DNA of 55,294 nt from JASLBX01 sp036374175 (GTDB taxonomy: Bacteria; Actinomycetota; Actinomycetes; Jiangellales; Jiangellaceae): contig DASUUH010000148.1 in NCBI GenBank assembly GCA_036374175.1, positions 1-55,294 on the forward strand. The letters run 5' to 3'. The position numbers and the translations under genes are program-made. Below the pieces are notes generated by a model that saw only the letters and a program-made list of their open reading frames with translations, had not been told where the DNA came from and did not search any database. Positions 33,950 to 41,800 of the stretch are shown piece by piece (within the stretch, counting starts at the first letter, position 1; each line of letters opens with the position of its first letter).

Positions 33950-34034
33950 CCTCCTGCGTCGTCTGGCCCGGATGTTCCGCCGGACGGCGGCCCGCGTCGT
34001 GGGAATCGGGCGCAGCCGGCCTACCCGGCGGTGA
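33942..34034 (+). CDS. Possible 30-residue basic peptide overlapping the imuB end
   Basis: ATG 33942 is preceded by GGAGGGG (33931-33937) at ideal spacing, inside the end of imuB, so translation could be coupled to it. The peptide, MPNLLRRLARMFRRTAARVV followed by GIGRSRPTRR, is strongly basic (ten Arg) and amphipathic. It overlaps the end of the convergent M23 gene. No homologue is known to me; codon bias in a GC-rich genome could produce such a frame by chance. Listed because the ribosome site is better than average. Confidence 0.35.
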   Translation: MPNLLRRLARMFRRTAARVVGIGRSRPTRR

Positions 34035-34875
34035 ACGCGTCGTTGTTGGCCGGCACGCCGGAGCGCGACTGCCCGCCGATTTCGTAGCGGTCGAAGCTGA
34101 AGGGCACGCCGGCGGCGACGGCCGGCCTGCGGTGGTCCATCAGGTGGAAGTGCAGGTGCGGTTCGGACGTGTTGCCGGAGTTGCCACACTCGGCGATCTG
34201 CTGCCCGGCGCGGACCCGGTCACCCCGGCGGACATGCAGTGAGCCCCGCTTGAGGTGGGCGAAGACGGCGAAGACGCCGTCGCCGAGGTCGACGATGACG
34301 TGGTTGCCGAGCACGAAGTACCCGCTGAGCAGCGACACCATTCCCCGGATCAGCATCTCGGGGATCAGGTACACCAACCCCAGGACGGAGTTGCGGCTCC
34401 AGTGGTCTCGCTGCCAGCCGGTCGCGGCGACGACGACGCCGTCGGCGGGAGCCAAGATCGGCTGGCCGAACGCCGGAAACGTGTGTGGGCGGCGAGCCGG
34501 TGGCCAGCGGTGGACACCTCGCCAGGTGACGCTCGGATCAGGGTGGTATACCAGATCGATTGCGTACGTCTGGCCTAGTTCGCGAGTGCCGTGGCTGGGC
34601 ACCCGGCTGGCCGGACTGTTGATGGCGATCCACCGCCCCTCTACCGGCGGCCGGACGGTGACGGGATCGCCGGCAACGTCCTCGGAGCGCACGAAGTACA
34701 GAGCAAGGCCGACGACGATGAGCGCCGTGCCGGCGAACCCGACCCGGCCGAGCGGGAGCACCGAGCCGGCCAGGATGATAAAGACGCCGACGAGGATGGC
34801 CGGACCTGAGGTCCTCGGCGCGTACCGCTTGAGTGGGGAATCGGAGCGGGTGGCGGTCGGGCTCGACCGAGACAT
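34021..34875 (-). CDS. Membrane-anchored M23-type peptidase
   Basis: 284 residues. Two membrane segments close together (about 27-43 and 45-62) precede the extracytoplasmic part. The LytM/M23 domain shows SHGTRELGQTYAIDL (about 104-118), APADGVVVAATGW, the DLGDGVFAVFAHL strand (about 204-216) and the second zinc motif HLHFHLMD (about 248-255). It probably cleaves peptidoglycan cross-bridges or an envelope protein. The ArsR-type regulator gene upstream ends 3 bp before its start, so the two form a unit controlled by the palindrome at 35391-35404. Confidence 0.8.
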   Translation of the reverse strand: MSRSSPTATRSDSPLKRYAPRTSGPAILVGVFIILAGSVLPLGRVGFAGTALIVVGLALYFVRSEDVAGDPVTVRPPVEGRWIAINSPASRVPSHGTRELGQTYAIDLVYHPDPSVTWRGVHRWPPARRPHTFPAFGQPILAPADGVVVAATGWQRDHWSRNSVLGLVYLIPEMLIRGMVSLLSGYFVLGNHVIVDLGDGVFAVFAHLKRGSLHVRRGDRVRAGQQIAECGNSGNTSEPHLHFHLMDHRRPAVAAGVPFSFDRYEIGGQSRSGVPANNDAFTAG

Positions 34876-34878
34876 GGG

Positions 34879-35379
34879 CTACCTCCTGGCAGCGGACAGG
34901 ATGACGAGTAACGGAATGATGCGCTCGGGCGTGACGGCGTACCGGCCACGTCCGATCGAGCGCAGCCAGCCGGCCGACACCAACTGGCGCAGGTGGTGGT
35001 AGAGCTGGCCACTCGTGCCGAGCGCAGGGTTCTGCTGGAGGTCGGACACCGTTCGAGCGCCGCCGAGCACCTGGCCGAGCAGCACCAGTCGGACCGGGTG
35101 GGCAAGGGCAGTGATCTGCGGCGTGAGATCGGCTGCGAGCTCGTCCCAATCGGCGTCGAGCAACGCCTGGGCCGGTTCACCGTACTGCCATTCGTACGTC
35201 TCACCGGTCGGTAAGGTCACGATGCCGGTGAAGAGCACACCCCCGTCAGGCGCCCGCGACTTGAGTCCGTCCAGCGCCCAGAAGACGTCCTGGCCGGTCG
35301 GCTGCGGTGCGACCACCTCTTGCTCTTCGAGGCGCCGTACGCGCTCCTCCAGCGCCGCGACGCGATCAGCCAAACCCAT
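34879..35379 (-). CDS. ArsR-type winged-helix regulator with N-terminal coiled coil
   Basis: 166 residues. An N-terminal helix, RVAALEERVRRLEEQE, looks like a short coiled coil. The C-terminal winged helix (about 85-160) contains ITALAHPVRLVLLGQVLGG and SGQLYHHLRQLVSAGWLR, the ArsR recognition segment. The middle part (about 27-80) is not a known ligand domain. The ATG lies 7 bp after a TACAAT -10, so the message is probably leaderless. A 14-bp palindrome overlaps the promoter, implying autorepression. It is paired with the M23 peptidase, so envelope stress is a plausible cue. Confidence 0.82.
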   Translation of the reverse strand: MGLADRVAALEERVRRLEEQEVVAPQPTGQDVFWALDGLKSRAPDGGVLFTGIVTLPTGETYEWQYGEPAQALLDADWDELAADLTPQITALAHPVRLVLLGQVLGGARTVSDLQQNPALGTSGQLYHHLRQLVSAGWLRSIGRGRYAVTPERIIPLLVILSAARR

Positions 35380-35386
35380 GGCTACG

Positions 35387-35417
35387 ATTGTACGTAATTA
35401 CGTAGGAAGCACGTCAA
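35387..35417 (-). promoter_or_regulatory. Promoter and palindrome for the ArsR-type/M23 unit
   Basis: TACGTAATTACGTA (35391-35404) is a perfect 14-bp palindrome. On the minus strand it overlaps -10 TACAAT (35387-35392) and the spacer; -35 TTGACG is at 35412-35417, spacer 19 bp. Predicted transcription starts at or next to the ATG at 35379. A CATACT hexamer (35420-35425) nearby could serve the divergent acVLRF1 gene. Confidence 0.65.
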
Positions 35418-35433
35418 GGCATACTCGGGCCTC

Positions 35434-36075
35434 GTGAAGGACGTCTTCGTTTCCCCTGAACGGCTGCCGTTTTGGTTGGCGGGTTTCGCCGAGCGGCACG
35501 GCCCCACGTCGTACTCCGCCACCAGCGATGTGGTGACTGTCACTGCGGCGGACGGTGCCCGCGCCGAGTGCCACGTCTCCTTTCCGCCGCTGGCGGTGGA
35601 CGATACGGAGCCGTACGGCGGACTGCTCGACCACGTTGGGCGAGACCGCCGGGTCGGGGTGGTGTTGGTACGCCGGGGCGGCTACGCGGCCGGCGTCTTT
35701 GAAGGCCGGACGCTCGTGGCGTCGAAGGTGGGCTCACGTCACGTCCAGGGGCGCACGGCGGCGGGCGGGCAATCGCAGCAGCGGTTCGCGCGGCGGCGCG
35801 AGAAGCAAGCCCGGGAGGCTTTCGAGGCCGCGGCCGACGTGGTGGCGCGGGTCGTAGCACCCGAAGCCGGCCGCCTGGATGCCGTGGTGCTGGGGGGCGA
35901 CAAGGCGGCGGTGGGTCAGGTCATGGATGATCCGCGGCTGACATCGTTGCGTGATCTGGTGGTGGAGGGCCAGCTGGCCGTCCCCGATCCAAAGCTGGCG
36001 GTGCTCAGGGATGCGCCGCGGCAGTTCCGGGCCGTCCGGATCCGGCTGTCCGAACCACTTGAATCCGGTACCTAG
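35434..36075 (+). CDS. acVLRF1-type (Vms1-like) peptidyl-tRNA hydrolase/release factor
   Basis: 213 residues, GTG start. The eRF1-domain-2-like release-factor fold is indicated by VGVVLVRRGGYAAGVFEG (about 74-91), HVQGRTAAGGQSQQRFARRR (103-122) and the helices after it. G112-Q-S-Q115 provides the G-x-x-Q catalytic loop of the VLRF1 clade, which in eukaryotic Vms1 releases nascent chains from stalled ribosomes. The actinobacterial group is predicted to do the same job. It is divergent from the ArsR-type gene. Its stop lies inside the dyad of the next promoter, suggesting the two are regulated separately. Confidence 0.82.
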   Translation: MKDVFVSPERLPFWLAGFAERHGPTSYSATSDVVTVTAADGARAECHVSFPPLAVDDTEPYGGLLDHVGRDRRVGVVLVRRGGYAAGVFEGRTLVASKVGSRHVQGRTAAGGQSQQRFARRREKQAREAFEAAADVVARVVAPEAGRLDAVVLGGDKAAVGQVMDDPRLTSLRDLVVEGQLAVPDPKLAVLRDAPRQFRAVRIRLSEPLESGT

Positions 36076-36096
36076 GTACGGGTTTATCGTCGAGGT
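36059..36096 (+). promoter_or_regulatory. MerR-type promoter with long spacer and central dyad
   Basis: -35 TTGAAT (36059-36064) and -10 TATCGT (36085-36090) are separated by 20 bp. The exact palindrome GTACCTAGGTAC (36068-36079) sits in the spacer. Over-long spacers with a central dyad are the hallmark of promoters activated by MerR-family untwisting. The ATG at 36097 is 6 bp after the -10, so the transcript is predicted to be leaderless. Confidence 0.75.
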
Positions 36097-36426
36097 ATGA
36101 CGAGCTGGATCCCCACGGAGTGCACACTTCCGACCGCTGAGCAGCCGGCCCGGATGGAGGCGTTCGCCGGCCTTTTCGCCGAGTCGGTGCGCACGCTGGA
36201 GCGGCCGACGGCCGATCACCTTCGCATGACGCTCGAGCCGACACCGGCAGTGGCCGCGCACGCTGCCGAGCTTGCCGTCCGAGAGGCCTCCTGCTGCTTG
36301 TTCTTCACATTCACGCTGACCGCGGACGGTGACGGGCTGCGCCTGGACGTCGCTGTCCCTGCCCGGCACGCGGCAGTTCTGGACGCCCTGGCGGCATCGG
36401 CTGGGTCAGACCATGCGCAGCGGTGA
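36097..36426 (+). CDS. Small conserved protein with a Cys-Cys motif, encoded with MerR
   Basis: 109 residues, soluble. The N-terminus WIPTECTLPTAEQPARMEAF and the centre AVREASCCLFFTFTL are the conserved features I recall from actinobacterial genes paired with MerR regulators; function is not established. The CC pair (about 68-69) and Cys8 could bind a thiophilic metal or electrophile. It is the first gene behind the MerR-type promoter and its end overlaps the merR start by 14 bp, so the two are co-translated. Confidence 0.72.
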   Translation: MTSWIPTECTLPTAEQPARMEAFAGLFAESVRTLERPTADHLRMTLEPTPAVAAHAAELAVREASCCLFFTFTLTADGDGLRLDVAVPARHAAVLDALAASAGSDHAQR

Positions 36427-36874
36427 GGTCGCCGCAGCCGCGGGTGTGAATCAGCAGACGCTGCGGTACTACGAGCGGCGCGGGCTGTTACCCGAACCCG
36501 ACCGGACGCTCGGCGGTCACCGGGCGTATCCGCAGGATGCGGTAACCACGGTGAGGGTGATCAAGGCGGCCCAACGGCTCGGCTTCACGCTGGCCGAGGT
36601 GGCGGAGTTGCTCGACGCCGCGCGGCACCGGCACGGCCTTCGCGCGGACCGCGATGCCGTGTCCGATGCAAGCCTGCAGCGGCGGGCGAGGACGAAGTTG
36701 GTGGAGGTCGAGGAGAGGATCGCCGACCTCGAGGTCATCCGGGAGAGCTTGCTGGCAGCCCTGGAGGCCGGCTGCGACGATCTTGTCGAGTGCGCCGAGA
36801 ATCCCGGCTGCCCGCTGCCGTTCGCGCAACTTGCCGGCGGTGCTTCACCGTCGGTCAGCGTGCTCGGTAGGTAG
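36413..36874 (+). CDS. MerR-family transcriptional regulator
   Basis: 153 residues from ATG 36413. MerR DNA-binding domain: SGEVAAAAGVNQQTLRYYER, then RGLLPEPDRTLGGHRAYPQD (about 3-42). A coiled-coil dimer helix follows (about 85-115), and the effector end is GCDDLVECAENPGCPLPF (about 123-140), with three Cys spaced like the thiol ligands of metal-sensing MerR proteins. It should bind the dyad at 36068-36079 and activate its own operon. Mercury, another soft metal or a thiol-reactive compound are the candidate signals. Confidence 0.88.
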   Translation: MRSGEVAAAAGVNQQTLRYYERRGLLPEPDRTLGGHRAYPQDAVTTVRVIKAAQRLGFTLAEVAELLDAARHRHGLRADRDAVSDASLQRRARTKLVEVEERIADLEVIRESLLAALEAGCDDLVECAENPGCPLPFAQLAGGASPSVSVLGR

Positions 36875-36884
36875 CGTCCGGGTC

Positions 36885-37223
36885 ATGACGGTTGGCCGGT
36901 CGATCCTGCTGTTCATCCTCGCCGCGTTCGCCGAGATCGGCGGTGCCTGGCTGGCCTGGCAGGGCTTACGGGAGAGCAGGGGCTGGCTGTGGGTTGGTGC
37001 CGGCATGCTGGTGCTGGGCACGTACGGGTTGGTGATGACGCTGCAGCCGGAGGCACACTTCGGCCGGATCATGGCCGCCTACGGCGGTGTGTTCGTTGCA
37101 GGTGCGCTGATCTGGGGCGTGATTGTGGACGGGTTCCGCCCGGACCGGTGGGACGTGCTCGGTGCGGCGATCTGTGTGCTCGGAGTGGCTGTGATCATGT
37201 ACGCGCCGCGCGGGGTGGCCTAG
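36885..37223 (+). CDS. YnfA-family (UPF0060) small membrane protein
   Basis: 112 residues with four membrane segments (about 5-22, 32-50, 60-80, 90-108). The signature FAEIGGAWLAWQGLRESRG and the closing DRWDVLGAAICVLGVAVIMY identify YnfA, which resembles SMR-type efflux proteins. It starts 10 bp after the merR stop and is therefore likely the third gene of the operon. As the only membrane component, it would be the exporter for whatever MerR senses. Substrate unknown. Confidence 0.9.
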   Translation: MTVGRSILLFILAAFAEIGGAWLAWQGLRESRGWLWVGAGMLVLGTYGLVMTLQPEAHFGRIMAAYGGVFVAGALIWGVIVDGFRPDRWDVLGAAICVLGVAVIMYAPRGVA

Positions 37224-37275
37224 CGCGGCGCATCGGCCGGATGCACTTGCTGCGGAGGTTGTCGGAAGGCACTGT

Positions 37276-37296
37276 TAGAATCGAACACATGTTCCA
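37276..37296 (+). promoter_or_regulatory. SOS-box promoter of the HNH-dnaE2 operon
   Basis: TCGAACACATGTTCCA (37281-37296) is an SOS box with one mismatch to TCGAAC-N4-GTTCGA. It abuts -10 TAGAAT (37276-37281). The start codon ATG (37289-37291) is inside the box, 7 bp after the -10, so the message is predicted to be leaderless and LexA would cover the start. No good -35 is seen. Confidence 0.75.
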
Positions 37297-38893
37297 GGCA
37301 GACGTACCCAATAGCACACGTCCGAGTGGTGACGTCTTCCCGTTGATTCCCGGCGCGCCTGACCCGGTTCGGTTGGCGCAGGTGCTGGCCGAGTACGAGA
37401 CGGGCGACTCGTGGGTCGAAGAGTTCGTCGAGTCCGGATGGGTCGGCCCGTCGCCGGACGAGGAGCTGGAAGCGGTCGCTTACCTCGTCGAGCCGCAAGT
37501 ACCTCCTCAGGAGCCGGTGGAGCTGACGGCAGCGCTGGCGCAGCACCCGGCGGCACGGGTGCCGGCGCTGATGCCGCCGGTCGAGGATTTGCCTGGTGGT
37601 GCAGAGCTGGCCACCGTACTGGCCGCGGCCGAGGTGTCGGCGTTGGGCGCATACGAGCTGGTCGAGTTCATCGCCGGCTGCGAGCGTGCTTCCACGGCCA
37701 TGCATGCACTGCAGGCCAGAGGAATCGCCGAGCTGGCCAACCGGGTCGAGATGCGGCCGGTCGACGGAGCTCGGGTGTCGATGTCGCCGCAACGGGTGAC
37801 GGCGCTGGAAGTGGCGGCCCGGCTGGCGGTCTCGAGCGCCGAAGGTGAGGCGCTGGTGGCGCGGGCCGAGTATGTGCAGCGGGTGCTGCCGGCCACGTTT
37901 GCCGCATGGGCAGCAGGGCTGATCGACACCCGCAAGGCAGAGCTGATCGCCCGAAAGCTGTGCCGGCACGCGGACGAGTTGGCCCACCAGGTCGAGGCCA
38001 TGGTGCTGCCGAAGGCTCCAGAGCTGACGGTCGAGTCGCTCCGCCGGCTGATCAACCGTGAGATCCATCGGCTCGACCCCAAAGATGCGGAGACCCGGCA
38101 CGAGGACGCTAAGCAGCGGCGGTACATCACGGTCACTCCGGTCGGTGACGGCATGTCATGGATCGAGGGGTACGTGCCGGACGAAGTAGCCGCAGCTGTG
38201 AAGGCCACGTTGGACGCCGGCGCCGCGTCGCTCAAGCAGCAGCACCCCGACGACGAGCGCACCATGGGTGCGCGCCGGGTCGACGTGCTGGCCGCGCTGG
38301 CGTTTGCGGCGATCGCCGCCGGCCGGATCGGCGGGTGCTCGGCATGCGGTGCCGGCATCAAGCTGGCCGGCGCGCAGCACCGCCCGGTGGCCGTCAACGT
38401 CACCGTGCCGGCCAGCAGCCTGCTCGGGTTCGACGAGCAGCCCGGTGAGCTGGCCGGGTTCGGCCCGATCACTGCGGCAACAGCCCGCAAGCTCGCAGCG
38501 GTCGGGGTGTGGCGGCGGATTCTGACCGATCCCGTGTCGGGAACGGTTCTCGACGTCGGCCGCACCCGGTACCGCCCGCCCGCACCGCTGGCCGAGCACA
38601 TCATGCTTCGCGACGTCCGGTGCGTGTGGCCGGGCTGCGAGCGTCCGGCGACTTCACATGGGGTTGACATCGACCACATCCTCGACTGGGCGCTCGGCGG
38701 GGCGACCACAGACCACAACCTCGGTCCCTTCTGCGAGAAACACCACGTCGACAAGCACAACTCAAGGTGGCAGGTCAGCCAGCCCGAGCCAGGCAGGTTC
38801 GAATACACCTCACCCACCGGACATCGATATACGCAGGAGCCGGAAAAGGTGGGGCAGGTCGTCCACAACAACTCCGACCCACCACCGTTCTAG
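37289..38893 (+). CDS. DUF222 HNH endonuclease-domain protein (13E12-repeat type)
   Basis: 534 residues from the ATG inside the SOS box. The N-terminal DUF222 region (about 80-390) is helical and contains RVTALEVAARLAVSSAEGEALV and the DTRKAELIARKL segment. The C-terminal HNH nuclease domain has RDVRCVWPGCERPATSHGVDI, then DHILDWALGG and NLGPFCEKHHVDKH (about 445-490), with the Cys/His pairs and HNH residues intact. In mycobacteria several members of this family carry LexA boxes. It ends 3 bp before dnaE2, so both share one transcript. The biological role of the family is unknown; DNA processing during SOS is the natural guess. Confidence 0.88.
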   Translation: MFQADVPNSTRPSGDVFPLIPGAPDPVRLAQVLAEYETGDSWVEEFVESGWVGPSPDEELEAVAYLVEPQVPPQEPVELTAALAQHPAARVPALMPPVEDLPGGAELATVLAAAEVSALGAYELVEFIAGCERASTAMHALQARGIAELANRVEMRPVDGARVSMSPQRVTALEVAARLAVSSAEGEALVARAEYVQRVLPATFAAWAAGLIDTRKAELIARKLCRHADELAHQVEAMVLPKAPELTVESLRRLINREIHRLDPKDAETRHEDAKQRRYITVTPVGDGMSWIEGYVPDEVAAAVKATLDAGAASLKQQHPDDERTMGARRVDVLAALAFAAIAAGRIGGCSACGAGIKLAGAQHRPVAVNVTVPASSLLGFDEQPGELAGFGPITAATARKLAAVGVWRRILTDPVSGTVLDVGRTRYRPPAPLAEHIMLRDVRCVWPGCERPATSHGVDIDHILDWALGGATTDHNLGPFCEKHHVDKHNSRWQVSQPEPGRFEYTSPTGHRYTQEPEKVGQVVHNNSDPPPF

Positions 38894-38896
38894 ATC

Positions 38897-41800
38897 ATGG
38901 GCTGGCATAATCCGCCGATCTCCTGGCGTGAGTTCAATGCGCGGCTCACGTGGGGATCGAAAGTCACCGAGTTGCACCCGGAAGGGTGGCAAGACGGGAT
39001 CGCGAGCCCGCCGAAGTCAGCAGCCGGCGGCTTCGCCTTACCCTGGGCCGAGTTGCACTGTCACTCGTCGTACAGCTTCTTGGACGGCGCGTCCGATCCC
39101 GATGCGCTGGTGGCCGAGGCGACCCGGCTCGGCATCGAAGCCCTGGCGATCACCGATCACGACGGCATGTACGGAGTTGTCCGGCTGGCCGAGGCAGCCG
39201 AGCGAGCCGGTATCAAGACGATCTACGGTGCCGAGCTGAGTCTGGGCCTGAGCTCCCGGCAGAGCGGCGTCCCGGATCCTGAAGGGCAACATCTGCTGGT
39301 ACTCGCCCGCAACGTCGAGGGTTACGGCCGGCTGGCCGGGGCGATCACCAGTGCGCAGATGCGCGGTGAGAAGGGCCGGCCGGTGTACGTACTTGACGAG
39401 CTGGCAACCGCCCACCAGGGGCAGTGGGTGATCCTCACCGGCTGCCGCAAGGGTTCGGTGCCGGCTGCACTCGCGGCCGGCGGCCCGGCAGCCGCCGAGG
39501 CCGAACTGCGCCGGCTGGTCGACATGTTCGGCCGCGACAATGTCTTCGTCGAGCTCATCGACCATGACCAGCCGCTCGACGACGCCCGCAACGACGTTCT
39601 CTACGAACTCGCGCAGCGGACGGGCGTAGCCGCCATCGCATCCAACAACGTCCACTACGCGCGTCCCGCCGACGCCGATCTGGCGCAGGTGCTGGCGGCG
39701 GCCCGGGCGAGGAGCAGCCTGGACGAAATGGTCGGCTGGCTGCCGGCGAACGGCACGGCGCACCTCCGGTCCGGAGCCGAGATGGCAGCGCGCCTGGCCC
39801 GGTTCCCGGGTGTCTACGAGACCACCCTCGAACTCGGCCGGTCGTGTGCGTTCGATCTCAAGCTCATCGCTCCCGACCTGCCCCCGCGGCAGCTGGGAGA
39901 AGGCCACACCGACGCGAGCTGGCTGCGGCACGAAGTCGAGCGAGGTGCTCGCAACCGGTATGGCCCACGTGGCCCGGCGACAAGGCACATCTACGACCGC
40001 ATCGACCACGAGCTCGCGGTGATCGAGGAGCTGAACTTTCCGGGTTACTTCCTGATCGTCCACGAGATCACGGAGTTCTGCCGCGGGGAGCGCATCCTCT
40101 GTCAGGGACGAGGGTCGGCGGCCAACTCGGCGGTGTGTTACGCGCTCGGTATCACCGCGGTCGAACCGATCGCGAACAGGCTGCTGTTCGAACGGTTCTT
40201 GTCCACGGCTCGCGACGGACCGCCGGACATCGACATCGACATCGAGAACGGCCGTCGCGAAGAGGTCATCCAGCATGTGTACGACAAGTACGGCCGTGAC
40301 CGCGCAGCTCAAGTGGCCAACGTCAACACGTTCCGGCCCAAGATGGCCATCCGCGACGCCGCCCGCTCTCTCGGCTACAGCCCCGGTCAAGCCGATGCCT
40401 GGACCCGCCGGGTCGAGTTCAGCGTCGGCCCCGACGACGGACCGCAAGGAGAGAAGACCCCCGCCCAGCCGTTGCCAGACGACGGCGTCATGCCCGACCG
40501 GGTGGCCGGCATCGTCCACCGGATGCTGCGGCTGCCGCGGCATCTGTCCATCCACTCCGGCGGCATGGTGCTCTGCGACCGGCCCATCGGCGAGGTGTGT
40601 CCGGTCGAGTGGGCGACCATGCCCGGCCGGAGCGTCCTGCAATGGGACAAGGACGACTGCGCGGCGGTCAGTCTGGTCAAGTTCGACCTGCTGGGCCTGG
40701 GCATGCTCTCTGCATTGAGCGATTCGTTCAAGTTGCTCGACGAACATCACGGCCAGACCTACGAATTGCACACGCTGCCGCCAGAAGATCCGGCCGTGTA
40801 CGACATGTTGTGCGACGCCGACACGGTCGGGGTGTTCCAGGTCGAGTCACGAGCCCAGATGGCGACACTTCCCCGGCTCAAGCCGCGCAAGTTCTACGAC
40901 CTGGTGATCGAGGTGGCACTGATCCGGCCGGGACCGATCCAGGGCGGTTCGGTGCACCCGTACATCCGCCGGGCTAACGGAGCCGAGGACGTCACCTACC
41001 CCCACGAGTCGATGAGCAAGGCACTCGAGCGCACCTTGGGCGTCCCGCTGTTCCAGGAGCAGATGATGCAACTGGCCATCGACTGTGCGGGGTTCACACC
41101 GAAGGAGTCCGACGAACTCCGGCAGGCGATGAGCTCCAAGCGCTCACCGGAGCGCATCGCGGCGCTGCGCGAGCGGTTGCTGACCGGTATGGCCGATAAC
41201 GACATCCCGGTAGATGTCGCCGAGGACATCTACAACAAGCTGCACGGGTTCGCCAGTTACGGGTTTCCCGAGTCGCACGCGTACAGCTTCGCCTACCTCG
41301 TCTACGCCAGCTCGTGGCTCAAGCGGTACTACCCGGCGGTATTCACCACGGCGCTGCTGAACAACCAGCCGATGGGTTTCTATGCGCCCCAAACACTTAT
41401 CGCCGACGCCCGTCGGCACGGCGTCGTGGTGCACGGGGTCGACATCAACGCCAGCGATGTCAAAGCGCAGCTGGAAGAACCGGTGCCCGTGGTGTCCGAC
41501 CATCCCCACGCCCCCGAGGTTCCGCAGGCGGCGATCCGGCTCGGGCTGTCCACCGTCCGCAACCTTGGTGAGGACATCGCCCAGGCCATCGCCGCCGGCC
41601 GGCCGTACCCGAGCCTGGAAGACCTGGTGCAGCGGGTGCGAGTGCCGCTACCTGCCCTCGAAGCGCTCGCCACCGCTGGTGCGTTCGGCTGCTTCGGCCT
41701 GGACCGGCGCGAGGCGATGTGGGCCGTCGGCGCCCTCGCCGGAACAGGGCCCGGCCAGCTGGCCGGTACGACTCCTGGAATGGTCGCGCCGAAGCTACCG

